Source: Salibaculum griseiflavum
GTDB lineage: Bacteria; Pseudomonadota; Alphaproteobacteria; Rhodobacterales; Rhodobacteraceae
NCBI RefSeq assembly: GCF_003129565.1
Contig: NZ_QETF01000005.1
Location: forward strand, 1-64,000
Direction of reading: 5' to 3'
DNA: 64,000 bases
Shown piece after piece: positions 23,462 through 33,330 of the stretch. A program made the translations under genes and the position numbers. Positions within the stretch are counted from its first letter, which is position 1. Each line of letters starts with the position of its first letter. The notes under the pieces were generated by a model. The model did no database searches, was not told the origin of the DNA, and saw nothing but the letters and a program-made list of their open reading frames with translations.

Positions 23462-26358
23462 AAGATTTCATCATCCCCACCGACGACCGGGACATGGGCA
23501 CGCCCGCCTCGAAGTCCGACAAGATGGTCACGCTGACAATCGACGGGTTCGACGTGCAGGTGCCCGAGGGCACATCCGTGATGCGCGCCAGCGCCGAGGC
23601 CGGCATCCAGGTGCCCAAGCTCTGCGCCACCGACAGTCTAGAAGCCTTCGGGTCCTGCCGCCTCTGCGTGGTCGAGATCGAGGGGCGGCGGGGCACGCCG
23701 GCCTCCTGCACGACACCGGTTGCGGACGGCATGGTTGTCCATACGCAATCTTCCAAGGTTCGGAGGATCCGCAAGGGCGTGATGGAATTGTACATTTCCG
23801 ACCATCCGCTGGATTGCCTGACCTGCGCCGCCAATGGCGATTGCGAGTTGCAGGACATGGCTGGGGCCGTCGGACTGCGCGACGTGCGCTACGAGGAACC
23901 CAAGGCAGGCGGCTTCGTGAACCATTTCGAGGCGCGCGACACCGGCGGCGACGTGAACCCGCAATACCTGCCCAAGGACGACTCCAACCCCTATTTCACC
24001 TATGACCCGTCCAAGTGCATCGTCTGCAGCCGCTGCGTGCGGGCCTGCGAAGAGGTGCAGGGCACTTTCGCGCTGACCATCGAGGGCCGGGGCTTTGACA
24101 GCCGTGTCTCCGCCGGTGCGGCGGGCGACGACTTCCTGACATCGGATTGCGTCAGCTGCGGCGCCTGCGTGCAGGCCTGCCCGACCGCCACCTTGCAGGA
24201 GAAATCCGTGATCGAGATGGGCACGCCAGAACGGTCCGTCATCACTACCTGTGCCTATTGTGGCGTCGGCTGTTCCTTCAAGGCCGAGTTGCAGGGCGAC
24301 GACCTTGTCCGCATGGTGCCCTACAAGCACGGCAAGGCGAACCGGGGGCACAGCTGCGTCAAGGGTCGCTTCGCCTATGGCTATGCCAACCATGCCGACC
24401 GCATCCTGAACCCGATGATCCGCGACAGCATCGACGAGCCGTGGCGCGAAGTCAGCTGGGAAGAAGCCATCGGCTTTGCCGCCCAAAAGATGCGCGGGCT
24501 TCAGGACAAGTATGGCAAGAAGTCCATCGGGGTCATCACCTCCAGCCGCTGCACGAACGAAGAGACCTTCCTGGTGCAGAAGCTGGCCCGTGCGGTCTTC
24601 GGCAACAACAACACCGACACCTGCGCGCGGGTTTGCCACTCACCCACCGGCTATGGGCTGGGCCAGACCTATGGCACCAGCGCCGGGACGCAGGACTTCG
24701 ATTCCGTCGAGGAAACCGACGTCGCCATCGTCATCGGTGCCAACCCGACCGATGGCCATCCGGTCTTTGCCAGCCGCCTGAAGAAGCGTCTGCGTCAGGG
24801 CGCGAAACTGATCGTGATCGACCCGCGCCGCATCGACCTCGTCAAATCGAACCATATCAAGGCCGCCCATCACCTGGCTTTGCGGCCGGGCACCAACGTG
24901 GCCGTTGTCACCGCCCTGGCCCATGTGATCGTCACCGAGGGCCTTTATGACGAGGCCTATATCCGCGAGCGCTGCGACTGGGATGAATTCCAGCACTACG
25001 TGGAGTTCGTGAGCGATGCCCGGCACAGCCCCGAAGCCACGGAGATGCTGACCGGCGTGCCGGCGGAGGACCTGCGCGCGGCGGCCCGCACCTATGCCAC
25101 CGGCGGGCGCGGCTCGATCTATTACGGGCTGGGCGTGACCGAGCACAGCCAGGGCTCGACCACCGTGATGGGCATCGCCAACCTCGCCATGCTGACCAGC
25201 AATGTCGGCGGCAATGGCATGGGCGTGAACCCGCTGCGCGGCCAGAACAACGTGCAAGGCTCCTGTGATATGGGCTCTTTCCCGCACGAATTGCCCGGCT
25301 ATCGCCATGTCAAGAACCCCGAGGTGCGCGACCTCTTCAAACAGGCCTGGGGCGTCGAGATCGACCCGGAGCCGGGCCTTCGCATCCCCAACATGCTGGA
25401 TGCGGCCGTCGATGGCACGTTCAAGGGGCTTTACTGCCAGGGCGAGGATATCCTGCAATCGGACCCGGACACGAAACACGTGGCCGCGGGCCTTGCGGCG
25501 ATGGAATGCGTGATCGTCCATGACCTGTTCCTGAACGAAACCGCGAATTACGCCCATGTCTTCCTGCCCGGCTCGTCCTTCCTGGAAAAGGACGGCACCT
25601 TCACCAATGCCGAACGTCGCATCAACCGCGTGCGCGAGGTGATGAAGCCCCGCAACGGCTATGCCGACTGGGAGGTGACGCAGCTTCTGGCCAATGCCAT
25701 GGGCGCGGGCTGGACCTATACCCATCCCAGCCAGATCATGGACGAGATCTCGGCGACCACGCCGTCTTTCGCGGGTGTCTCCTACGAGGTTCTGGAAGAA
25801 AAGGGGTCGGTCCAGTGGCCTTGCAACGAGGCGCATCCCGACGGCACGCCGCTGATGCATGTGGATGGGTTCGTGCGCGGCAAGGGCCGTTTCATGATTA
25901 CCGAATACGTGGCCACGGATGAAAAGACCGGCCCGCGCTTCCCGCTCTTGCTGACCACGGGCCGCATCCTGTCGCAATACAACGTCGGCGCCCAGACCCG
26001 CCGGACCGACAACGTGGTCTGGCACCACGAAGACGTGCTGGAAATTCACCCCCATGATGCGGAAGTGCGCGGCGTGAACGAGGGCGATTTCGTCAAGCTG
26101 GCCAGCCGGTCGGGCGAGACCACCTTGCGGGCGACGCTGACCGACCGGGTCAGTCCGGGCGTGGTCTATACCACCTTCCACCACCCGGACACGCAGGCCA
26201 ACGTGATCACCACGGATTATTCTGACTGGGCCACGAATTGCCCGGAATACAAGGTCACGGCGGTCCAGGTCAGCCCCTCGAACGGGCCGACCGAGTGGCA
26301 GGAGGACTACAACGCCCAGGCCGCGCAATCGCGGCGGATCCTGCCGGCGGCGGAATGA
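23458..26358 (+). CDS. fdsA: NAD-dependent formate dehydrogenase alpha subunit (Mo/W catalytic)
   Basis: The 966-residue cytoplasmic catalytic subunit has an N-terminal [2Fe-2S] ferredoxin domain (CATDSLEAFGSCRLC), a His-Cys [4Fe-4S] region (CLTCAANGDCELQ), two [4Fe-4S] ferredoxin motifs (CIVCSRCVRAC and CVSCGACVQAC), the FDH-proximal cluster CAYCGVGC and the molybdopterin domain. The metal ligand is Cys393 in DTCARVCHSPTGYG; there is no UGA selenocysteine codon. It oxidises formate to CO2, and family members can run in reverse. The C-terminus has a molybdopterin dinucleotide-binding domain. Confidence 0.94.
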   Translation: MKDFIIPTDDRDMGTPASKSDKMVTLTIDGFDVQVPEGTSVMRASAEAGIQVPKLCATDSLEAFGSCRLCVVEIEGRRGTPASCTTPVADGMVVHTQSSKVRRIRKGVMELYISDHPLDCLTCAANGDCELQDMAGAVGLRDVRYEEPKAGGFVNHFEARDTGGDVNPQYLPKDDSNPYFTYDPSKCIVCSRCVRACEEVQGTFALTIEGRGFDSRVSAGAAGDDFLTSDCVSCGACVQACPTATLQEKSVIEMGTPERSVITTCAYCGVGCSFKAELQGDDLVRMVPYKHGKANRGHSCVKGRFAYGYANHADRILNPMIRDSIDEPWREVSWEEAIGFAAQKMRGLQDKYGKKSIGVITSSRCTNEETFLVQKLARAVFGNNNTDTCARVCHSPTGYGLGQTYGTSAGTQDFDSVEETDVAIVIGANPTDGHPVFASRLKKRLRQGAKLIVIDPRRIDLVKSNHIKAAHHLALRPGTNVAVVTALAHVIVTEGLYDEAYIRERCDWDEFQHYVEFVSDARHSPEATEMLTGVPAEDLRAAARTYATGGRGSIYYGLGVTEHSQGSTTVMGIANLAMLTSNVGGNGMGVNPLRGQNNVQGSCDMGSFPHELPGYRHVKNPEVRDLFKQAWGVEIDPEPGLRIPNMLDAAVDGTFKGLYCQGEDILQSDPDTKHVAAGLAAMECVIVHDLFLNETANYAHVFLPGSSFLEKDGTFTNAERRINRVREVMKPRNGYADWEVTQLLANAMGAGWTYTHPSQIMDEISATTPSFAGVSYEVLEEKGSVQWPCNEAHPDGTPLMHVDGFVRGKGRFMITEYVATDEKTGPRFPLLLTTGRILSQYNVGAQTRRTDNVVWHHEDVLEIHPHDAEVRGVNEGDFVKLASRSGETTLRATLTDRVSPGVVYTTFHHPDTQANVITTDYSDWATNCPEYKVTAVQVSPSNGPTEWQEDYNAQAAQSRRILPAAE

Positions 26359-27152
26359 CCGGCGCGCGCGCGACCAGCACGCGCATCGTGCGTGATGGCC
26401 GCGCCGTCGCGGGCACCCGGGCCTTGCCCGAGGAGGTGCCCGTGGCGCTGGTCTATAACGGCACCACCCAGGCGGTCATGATGGCGACCCCGGCCGACCT
26501 GGAGGATTTGGGCCGTGGCTTCACCGTGACCGAAGGGCTGGCCGGGCGCGACGAAATCGACGCGCCCGAGGTCGTGACCCACGAGACCGGCATCGAAGTT
26601 CGGATGTGGTTGCCCGAAGGTCGCGCGGCGGCCATGGCGGCCCGCCGCAGGGCCATGACCGGGCCTGTGGGGTGCGGGCTGTGCGGGGTGGACAGCCTCG
26701 ACCAGGTGTTGCGGGAATTGCCGCCCGTGGGCGAGGGGGTGAAGGTGGCACCGTCCGATATCGCCCGCGCGATGGCCGAGCTGCGGGCGGGCCAGGCCCT
26801 GCATGATCGCACGCGCGCGGTCCATGGCGCGGGGTTCTACCTGCCCGGACAGGGGCTTGTGGCGGTGCGCGAGGATGTGGGCCGGCACAACGCGCTGGAC
26901 AAGCTGATCGGCGCGGTGGGCGACTGCAGCGCCGGGATGATCGTGCTGACCAGCCGGGTCTCGGTCGAGATGGTGCAGAAATCCGCGATGGCCGGGGCCG
27001 GCGTGATCGCCGCCGTTTCCGCGCCGACGACGCTGGCGGTGCGGACAGCCGAGGCCGCCGGCCTGACGCTGGTCGCGCTGGCGCGGGATGAAACGTTTGA
27101 AATTTTCACCCATGCAAAGCGGGTGACAGAGGAGGGTGAAGATGTCGCCTGA
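26355..27152 (+). CDS. fdhD: Formate dehydrogenase sulfurtransferase FdhD (FdsC)
   Basis: The 265-residue protein supplies the sulfido ligand of the formate dehydrogenase Mo site. It has the catalytic pair C107/C110 in GPVGCGLCGVDS and the nucleotide-cofactor region REDVGRHNALDKLIG near 174-188, then VLTSRVSVEMVQKSAMAGAGVI, all classical FdhD features. ATG 26355 overlaps the fdsA stop. Its own stop lies inside the start of fdsD. Confidence 0.92.
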   Translation: MTGARATSTRIVRDGRAVAGTRALPEEVPVALVYNGTTQAVMMATPADLEDLGRGFTVTEGLAGRDEIDAPEVVTHETGIEVRMWLPEGRAAAMAARRRAMTGPVGCGLCGVDSLDQVLRELPPVGEGVKVAPSDIARAMAELRAGQALHDRTRAVHGAGFYLPGQGLVAVREDVGRHNALDKLIGAVGDCSAGMIVLTSRVSVEMVQKSAMAGAGVIAAVSAPTTLAVRTAEAAGLTLVALARDETFEIFTHAKRVTEEGEDVA

Positions 27153-27366
27153 GAAAATGGTGCGGATGGCGAACCAGATCGCCACGTTTTTCGAAAGCCA
27201 ACCGGATGAGGACAAGGCCGGGCGCGTCGCGGCGCATCTGGGCGATTTCTGGGAGCCGCGCATGCTGGAGCAGCTGCGCGCGCATCTTGAGGCCGGTGGC
27301 GAGGGGTTGAGCCCGCTGGCCCGCCAAGGGGCCGAACGGGTGCTGGCCGAGAAGGAACAGGCCTGA
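27142..27366 (+). CDS. fdsD: NAD-dependent formate dehydrogenase delta subunit
   Basis: The 74-residue protein begins MSPEKMVRMANQIATFFESQ and contains HLGDFWEPRMLEQLRAH, the conserved core of FdsD. It is the small accessory subunit at the end of fdsGBA operons and is needed for an active, stable enzyme in several organisms. ATG 27142 is preceded by GAGGAGGG and overlaps the fdhD stop by 11 bases. Confidence 0.9.
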   Translation: MSPEKMVRMANQIATFFESQPDEDKAGRVAAHLGDFWEPRMLEQLRAHLEAGGEGLSPLARQGAERVLAEKEQA

Positions 27367-27419
27367 GGGGCGCTGCCCCTCTTGGCCTGCGGCCAATTCA
27401 CCCCGGGATATTTCGGGGT
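27365..27419 (+). terminator. Three tandem stem-loops after the fds operon
   Basis: GAGGGGC-GCT-GCCCCTC (27365-27381), TTGGCC-TGC-GGCCAA (27382-27396) and ACCCCG-N8-CGGGGT (27400-27419) follow one another directly after the fdsD stop. Only two Ts follow the first. They may terminate or stabilise the operon message. The last, CACCCCGGGATATTT, resembles a palindromic intergenic element that I recall as recurrent in Rhodobacterales. Confidence 0.5.
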
Positions 27420-27475
27420 CCGAAGAAAGGTGGGTCAGGGGACTTGATCCGGTCTGGGCCGGGCGGGTCTATCCC

Positions 27476-30400
27476 CTAGTGAAAGTCGCGGCTTTTGGGA
27501 ATGATCTGCGCGTTGCGCGGGTGGCGAGAGTTGGGCGTGGGCAGGGGGCGCGTGACCTCGTCGGCATGGGACAGCGGCGGCGTCAGCCCGTCGGGCGCCA
27601 GCCGTTGCAGCGCATCCGAGCGGTCCTCCAGGTGCCGGGCAACGACATGGATGATGTCCAGATCGCGCTGGATATGGCCATGCACCACCAGCAGCCGCGC
27701 CTGCATGACGACCTTGCGGTATTGTTCCATGACCTTGGGCCAGACCACCAGGTTGGCCACGCCGGTTTCGTCCTCCAGCGTGATGAAACAGACCCCTTTG
27801 GCCGATCCGGGCCGCTGCCGTATCAGGACCAGCCCGGCCAGCCGGATGTTCTGCCCGTTGCGGCTGTCGGCCAGGGCGGCGCAGGCGGCATGACCCTGCC
27901 GCGTCAGCGACGGGCGCAGGAAGGACATGGGATGCGCCTTCAGGGACAGGCGCAAGGTCTGGTAATCCGCCACGACCTGTTCGGTCACGGGCATGTCGGG
28001 CAGGGGCACCGGCGGCTCGGTGCCCTCGTCCTCGGTGCCAGTAAAGAGCGGCAGGTCGGGCGCGTCTTTCAGCGCCTTGGCCTCCCACAGGGCCTGCCGG
28101 CGGTCCATGAACATCGACCGCAGTGCATCCGCCTCGGCCAGCTTGCGGATATCGGCGGGCCGCAGCCCGGCGCGGGCCTGCAACGCCTTGAGGTCCGGAT
28201 ACGGCGCATCGCGCGCCGCCAGCAACCGCGCCGCCGCCGCCTCGCGCAGCCCGCTGATCTGGCGCAGGCCGAGGCGCAGCGTCAGCCTGTCAGCTTCGGG
28301 CTCCAACGTATTGTCCCACAGCGAAAAATTCACATCCGGTGGGCGCACCGTCACGCCGTGGTCGCGCGCATCGCGCACGATTTGTGCCGGGGCATAGAAC
28401 CCCATCGGCTGGGAATTGAGCAGCGCCGCGGCAAAGGCTGCCGGGTAATGGCATTTCAGCCAGCTTGAGACATAGACCAGCAGGGCGAAGCTGGCGGCAT
28501 GGCTTTCGGGAAACCCGTATTCGCCGAACCCCTTGATCTGGTCGAAACAGCGCCGTGCGAACGCCTCCTCGTAGCCGCGTGCGACCATGCGGCCGACCAT
28601 CTTGTCCTCCAGCCTGCCGATTGTCCCCTTGGACCGGAAGGTCGCCATGGCCTTGCGCAGCTCATTGGCTTCGGCGGGGGAAAACTCCGCCGCCTCGATG
28701 GCGATCTTCATCGCCTGTTCCTGGAAAATCGGCACGCCAAGGGTGCGGCCCAGAATGTTTTTCAGCTCGGCCGGATCGTGCGGCGCGCCGGGGGCGGGAT
28801 AGCTGACCTCTTCCTCGCCGTTGCGGCGTCGCAGGTAGGGATGCACCATATCGCCCTGGATGGGGCCGGGGCGGACGATGGCCACCTCGATCACCAGGTC
28901 GTAGAATTCCCGTGGGCGCAGGCGTGGCAACATGTTCATCTGCGCCCGGCTTTCCACCTGGAAGACGCCCACGCTGTCGCCCCGGCACAGCATGTCATAG
29001 ACGCGCGGATCCTCTTTCGGGACCGTGGCAAGAGTGAAGTTCTGACCGTAATGCGCTGAAATAAGGTCGAAACATTTGCGGATGCAGGTCAGCATTCCCA
29101 GCGCCAGGATATCCACCTTGAGGATGCCGAGCGCGTCGATATCGTCCTTGTCCCATTCGATGAAGGACCGGTCCGCCATGGCGCCGTTGCCGATCGGCAC
29201 GGTTTCCACCAGCGGCCCGTCGGTCAGGATGAAGCCGCCCACATGCTGGGACAGGTGGCGCGGCATGCCGATGAGCTGTTGCGCCAGCAGGATCGTGCGC
29301 CGGATCGTCGGGTCGGCGGGGTCCAGCCCGGCCTCGGCCACGTGCTCGGGGCCCACATCCTTGCCCCAGCTGCCCCAGATGGTCTTGGCCAGCGCGCCGG
29401 TCACGTCTTCGCTCAGGCCCATGACCTTGCCCACCTCGCGGATGGCCGAGCGGGGGCGGTAATGGATCACCGTGGCACACAGCCCGGCGCGGTCGCGGCC
29501 ATACTTGTCATAGATATGCTGGATCACCTCTTCGCGGCGCTCATGTTCGAAATCCACGTCGATATCGGGCGGTTCCTTGCGTTCCTCGGAAATGAACCGT
29601 TCGAACAGCAACTGGTGCTGCGCCGGGTCCACCGCCGTGATGCCCAGAACATAGCAGACCGCCGAGTTCGCGGCCGACCCCCGGCCCTGGCAAAGGATAG
29701 GGTTTTCAACGCCTTCCCGGGCGAACTTGATAATTTCGTGGATGGTCAGGAAATAGCGCGCGATGTCCAGCTTGCCGATCATCGCAAGCTCCTTTTCCAG
29801 AACCGCGCGGGTCTCCGGCGTGACCCCGCCCGGATAGCGCCGCGCCGCGCCCTCCCATGTCAGCTTCTCAAGATAAGCCTGGGGGCTCATATCGGCGGGG
29901 ATCACCTCACGCGGGTATTCATAGGCCAGCTGTTCGAGGTCGAAGGAAATCGCATCGGCCACGGCGCGGGTGGCAGCGATGGCGTGCGGCCATTCGCGGA
30001 ACAGGCGCATCATCTCGGCGGGCGATTTCAGGTGGCGTTCGGCATTGGGATGCAGAAGCGAGCCGGCCCGGGCCAGCGTGGTCTTTTCGCGGATGCAGGT
30101 CATCACGTCCTGCAGAGGGCGGCGGTCGGGGGCGTGGTAATGCACGTCATTGGTGGCCAGCAGGCGCAATCCGGTCTGCCCCGCGATCCGGTCCAGCCGG
30201 TTGATCCGCGCCCGGTCATCGCCCTGATAGAGGTAAGACGCGGCCAGGTAGCCCAGCCCCGGCAGGTGCCGTTTCAACCGGGGCAAGGCACTGGCGAAGG
30301 CGTCCAGATCCTCGGGCGGCAGGGCGATCAGGATCACGCCTTGCGCATGATCGGCAAGGTCGGCCAGGGTGATGTCGCAGACCCCCTTGGCCTGCCAGGC

Positions 30401-30778
30401 GCCGCCCGGATCGTGCCGCTTGCCCTTGGACAGCAGCCGCGACAGGCGGCCATAGGCGGCGCGGTCAATCGGATAGGCCAGGAGCTCCTCGCCGCTGACC
30501 AGCCCCAGCCGTGCCCCGATCAACGGGCGCAGCCGCGCCTTCTTGGCCTCCGCATGCAGCCGCACCACCCCGGCCAGCGTGTTCAGATCGGCCACCCCGA
30601 TCGCATGATGGCCCTGGGCCCAGGCTTCTTGCGCAAGATCCACCGCATCCGAGGCCCCGCGCAGGAAGGAAAAGCAACTCGTCACCCCCAACTCGACAAA
30701 GGGCGCGGGCGGGTTCGGGGTGAAGCCCCCGTCCTCGGGCAGGGTCCGGCGGGGATGCTGATGATCGGTCTCAGGCAT
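27476..30778 (-). CDS. dnaE2: Error-prone DNA polymerase ImuC/DnaE2
   Basis: The 1100-residue C-family polymerase has an N-terminal PHP domain (FVELGVTSCFSFLRGASDAVDLA), the polymerase palm with the PDIDVDFEHERREEV catalytic Asp pair, the LCQGRGSAANSAVCYVLGIT segment, the finger helices and a C-terminal OB domain (NIRLAGLVLIRQRPGSAKGVCFITLEDETG). DnaE2 with ImuA and ImuB makes SOS-induced translesion synthesis and most damage-induced mutations. I chose the start at 30778 because AGAGGG lies 8 bases before that ATG; longer forms would read through poor sequence. It is the last gene of the imuA-imuB-dnaE2 operon. Confidence 0.92.
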   Translation of the reverse strand: MPETDHQHPRRTLPEDGGFTPNPPAPFVELGVTSCFSFLRGASDAVDLAQEAWAQGHHAIGVADLNTLAGVVRLHAEAKKARLRPLIGARLGLVSGEELLAYPIDRAAYGRLSRLLSKGKRHDPGGAWQAKGVCDITLADLADHAQGVILIALPPEDLDAFASALPRLKRHLPGLGYLAASYLYQGDDRARINRLDRIAGQTGLRLLATNDVHYHAPDRRPLQDVMTCIREKTTLARAGSLLHPNAERHLKSPAEMMRLFREWPHAIAATRAVADAISFDLEQLAYEYPREVIPADMSPQAYLEKLTWEGAARRYPGGVTPETRAVLEKELAMIGKLDIARYFLTIHEIIKFAREGVENPILCQGRGSAANSAVCYVLGITAVDPAQHQLLFERFISEERKEPPDIDVDFEHERREEVIQHIYDKYGRDRAGLCATVIHYRPRSAIREVGKVMGLSEDVTGALAKTIWGSWGKDVGPEHVAEAGLDPADPTIRRTILLAQQLIGMPRHLSQHVGGFILTDGPLVETVPIGNGAMADRSFIEWDKDDIDALGILKVDILALGMLTCIRKCFDLISAHYGQNFTLATVPKEDPRVYDMLCRGDSVGVFQVESRAQMNMLPRLRPREFYDLVIEVAIVRPGPIQGDMVHPYLRRRNGEEEVSYPAPGAPHDPAELKNILGRTLGVPIFQEQAMKIAIEAAEFSPAEANELRKAMATFRSKGTIGRLEDKMVGRMVARGYEEAFARRCFDQIKGFGEYGFPESHAASFALLVYVSSWLKCHYPAAFAAALLNSQPMGFYAPAQIVRDARDHGVTVRPPDVNFSLWDNTLEPEADRLTLRLGLRQISGLREAAAARLLAARDAPYPDLKALQARAGLRPADIRKLAEADALRSMFMDRRQALWEAKALKDAPDLPLFTGTEDEGTEPPVPLPDMPVTEQVVADYQTLRLSLKAHPMSFLRPSLTRQGHAACAALADSRNGQNIRLAGLVLIRQRPGSAKGVCFITLEDETGVANLVVWPKVMEQYRKVVMQARLLVVHGHIQRDLDIIHVVARHLEDRSDALQRLAPDGLTPPLSHADEVTRPLPTPNSRHPRNAQIIPKSRDFH

Positions 30779-30895
30779 CGCCGCCGCTGCCCTCTTCATC
30801 TTGGCCTGTAAACTCCACGGGGGTCCGGGGGTGTGAAACCCCCGGCCGGTCGGATGGGCGCAGCCCATTCGAAACCGGACGGCACACCCGGCCGG

Positions 30896-32620
30896 TCACG
30901 CAAACACCCCGTGCAGGAACCAGCGCGGCGGCCCACCCCGGCCGTCCCCCGCCAGCCCCTCGCGGTACAGCCAGTAGCGCCGCCCGTGCTGGGTCTCGAT
31001 CCGGTAATAGTCGCGCAGCCGGGCCGAGGGCCGGTCGGCCCACCATTCCGGGGCGATCCGTTCCGGCCCGGCAAAGCGCGTCACCTTGTGGGCCAGCCGG
31101 CGCCAGGTGAATTGCACCGGCGGGCCCTCGGGCACGGCGTAAAGCACGCGGATCTCCTCGGGCGGGTCCAGCAGGCGCAGGGGGCGCGGGCGGCGCGGCG
31201 GGGCCAGTGTTCCGGCGGCGGGCACCATGGCCGATTGCCAGCGCTCGCGCCGCTCGGGGATATGGCTGTCCTTCAGGGCGGGGCGGGTGATGCGATCGGC
31301 GCCGAAGCGTGCCGAGAGCCGGTCGATCAGGCGGGCCAGTTCCGTTTCGCCATCTACATGGCCGTCGATGCGGGTCTGGACCATGTCCAGCGCCTCGACC
31401 ACGCTGGCCTCCAGCGTGATCAGGTCGAAGCCGAACCCGGGGTCGAGCCGCTCCAGCCGCCCCTCGAAGAGCCCCAGCAGGTGCGCTGCATCGCGACTGG
31501 CCCGCGCGGTGGCCACGGACAAGGCCGCGACCTCGCCATCGGTGCGGTAAAGCGTCAGGGTCACGCGGCGCGCGCCCATGCCTTCGGCGGCCAGCCCGGC
31601 GCAAAGCTCCTGCGCCAGGGCGGGCAGGTGCGGGTCCGGGTCGATCACCGGTTCGGGCAGGCGCGATTGCACGGCGAAGCGCGGCGGGTCATCGGGGCTT
31701 TGCACCGGTTCGGCCAGCCGCCCCATCATCTGGTCCAGCCGCATCAGCGGGTTCTGCCCCAGCGGGGCCCGGGCAAAGCGCCGCGCCAGCGCCCGGCGTG
31801 GCACCGCGGCCAGATCGCCCACGGTTTTCAGCCCCAGCCGCTGCAGCAAAAGCACCGTGTCGGGGGCCAGCCTGAGCGCGGCGACGGGAAGCGGGGCCAT
31901 GCGCTGCGCAAGCTCCGGCCCGTGACAGGTCTCGCGCAGCCCGCCATGGCGCGACAACGCCCAGGCCGCGCCATGGGTCGGGGCGATGGCCAGGTCGCAG
32001 GACAGCCCCATGAGCGCGAACTTCTCCTCGATATCGCGCAGCATCGCCGCCTCGCCGCCCCAGAGGTGATCCGAGCCGGTGCTGTCCATGACCAGCCCGG
32101 TCTCGCCGTCCAGCGCCGTCCAGGGGCACCAGCGGCGGCACCAGAGCATGAGCCGGGCCAGCATGGCCCGGTCGCCGGCGATATCGGCGAATTCCACCTG
32201 CAGGTCGGGGCAGAGCGCGCGCATGTCCACGACCCGCTCGCCCAGGCGCATCCCCGCCAGCCGTGCGGCGCGGTTGGTGGCATGCAGGATGGGGCCATGC
32301 GGCCCATCCACGGCCAGGGCCAGTGGCAGGTCATCGGGCACCGGGTTCCCCATCCGGTCGCGGTGGCGCAGGTAGCGATCCATGGCCAGGGTCGGGAAAT
32401 GCAGGGCGGTGATGCGCCGGGCCAGCGGATCGCGGGGCAGGCCGTCCGTGGGCAGGGCGACTGCGCCTGCGGCGACACCCGCCCGCCCACGGCCCTGTTG
32501 GCGCGCCCGGTCCATGTCCGTCCCGGCCCGCCAGGCGGGGGCGACGGGCTGCGCGCCGGTCTGGCGCGGATCGGAAAGGGCGGTCTGCAGGAGGACGGGC
32601 AGCTTGTCCTCGTGTCTCAT
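30896..32620 (-). CDS. imuB: ImuB, Y-family polymerase-like mutagenesis protein
   Basis: The 574-residue protein is a Y-family (DinB/UmuC-like) homologue lacking a full catalytic triad, acting as the hub that binds the beta clamp, ImuA and DnaE2. The Y-family start lies near residue 68 (RRITALHFPTLAMDRYLRH), and RLGLKTVGDLAAVPRRALARRF is the helix-hairpin-helix part. It ends in the ImuB signature GGPPRWFLHGVFA. About 65 residues before the conserved domain are an extension not usual in ImuB. GGAGG five bases before the ATG supports the long start. Confidence 0.88.
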   Translation of the reverse strand: MRHEDKLPVLLQTALSDPRQTGAQPVAPAWRAGTDMDRARQQGRGRAGVAAGAVALPTDGLPRDPLARRITALHFPTLAMDRYLRHRDRMGNPVPDDLPLALAVDGPHGPILHATNRAARLAGMRLGERVVDMRALCPDLQVEFADIAGDRAMLARLMLWCRRWCPWTALDGETGLVMDSTGSDHLWGGEAAMLRDIEEKFALMGLSCDLAIAPTHGAAWALSRHGGLRETCHGPELAQRMAPLPVAALRLAPDTVLLLQRLGLKTVGDLAAVPRRALARRFARAPLGQNPLMRLDQMMGRLAEPVQSPDDPPRFAVQSRLPEPVIDPDPHLPALAQELCAGLAAEGMGARRVTLTLYRTDGEVAALSVATARASRDAAHLLGLFEGRLERLDPGFGFDLITLEASVVEALDMVQTRIDGHVDGETELARLIDRLSARFGADRITRPALKDSHIPERRERWQSAMVPAAGTLAPPRRPRPLRLLDPPEEIRVLYAVPEGPPVQFTWRRLAHKVTRFAGPERIAPEWWADRPSARLRDYYRIETQHGRRYWLYREGLAGDGRGGPPRWFLHGVFA

Positions 32621-32632
32621 GGGTGCCTCCGG

Positions 32633-33322
32633 TCAGTGCTCGGCGGCGCGGGGCAGGGCGGCATCGGCCTCGACCCGGTGGTCCAGGTGCAGCCCGCCTT
32701 GTGCCGTGGGGCGGGCGACCCAGTCGCCGGGGGCGCCCCAGCGGCTTCGGAACAGGGTCGCCTGCCAGAGCGGTGCGCCGGGGGCGCGGCTGTCATCGGG
32801 ATCGGGCAGGGCGGCCAGCGAGGCCACGCGCCACCGCTTGCGCGCCGCCGACAGGTTGGGATTCGCCGCGCGCCGGATCAGCCAGGCCGCCACGCCATGA
32901 GCCTCGGCCCGCAGCGCCAGCCGCTTGGTGGCGGTGAAATCCAGCTGTGGCGGGTCGCCCCAGATCTCGCCCACCACGGCGCCGAGAACGCCACAGCCCA
33001 AGCCCTGTTCCATGGCCCAGAGCACATCGAGGGGGCGGTTCACATCCACCGCGATCACCTCCAGCGGGCGCGGCAGGCCGGCGATGCAGAGCCGCCCCGA
33101 TTCCTGCCGGGACAGCCGGTCGCTGATCCACAGGACCGGGCCACAGGCGGGGTCGATCTGGGCCAGCAGGAAGCCCAGCGGACCGCCATCGCTGGCGTTT
33201 TCTGCGAAAATCTCGGTCAGGGTAGGGCTGTCGGCCGCGCCGACCGTGTCGGTGGCGCGGTCGGACAGCAATTGTGCGGCGGTTTTCGGGGCGGGCGGGG
33301 CGCAGCGCACGGGGGTCTCCAT
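32633..33322 (-). CDS. imuA: ImuA, RecA-like mutagenesis accessory protein
   Basis: The 229-residue protein is the first gene of the SOS mutagenesis operon. Features of ImuA include TLTEIFAENASDGGPLGFLLAQ and GPVLWISDRLSRQESGRL, and a RecA-like core without an intact Walker A. The C-terminal region WRVASLAALPDPDDSRAPGAPLW-type sequence ends with DLDH-type tail. It interacts with RecA and ImuB. The start at 33322 lies 8 bases after the SOS box, so upstream reading frame is rejected as untranslated. Confidence 0.85.
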   Translation of the reverse strand: METPVRCAPPAPKTAAQLLSDRATDTVGAADSPTLTEIFAENASDGGPLGFLLAQIDPACGPVLWISDRLSRQESGRLCIAGLPRPLEVIAVDVNRPLDVLWAMEQGLGCGVLGAVVGEIWGDPPQLDFTATKRLALRAEAHGVAAWLIRRAANPNLSAARKRWRVASLAALPDPDDSRAPGAPLWQATLFRSRWGAPGDWVARPTAQGGLHLDHRVEADAALPRAAEH

Positions 33323-33330
33323 TGGTAAAT

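Noticed and set aside
24600-24660. Selenocysteine at the formate dehydrogenase active site
   Set aside because: The metal-ligand position in CARVCHSPTG is encoded by TGC and there is no in-frame TGA.
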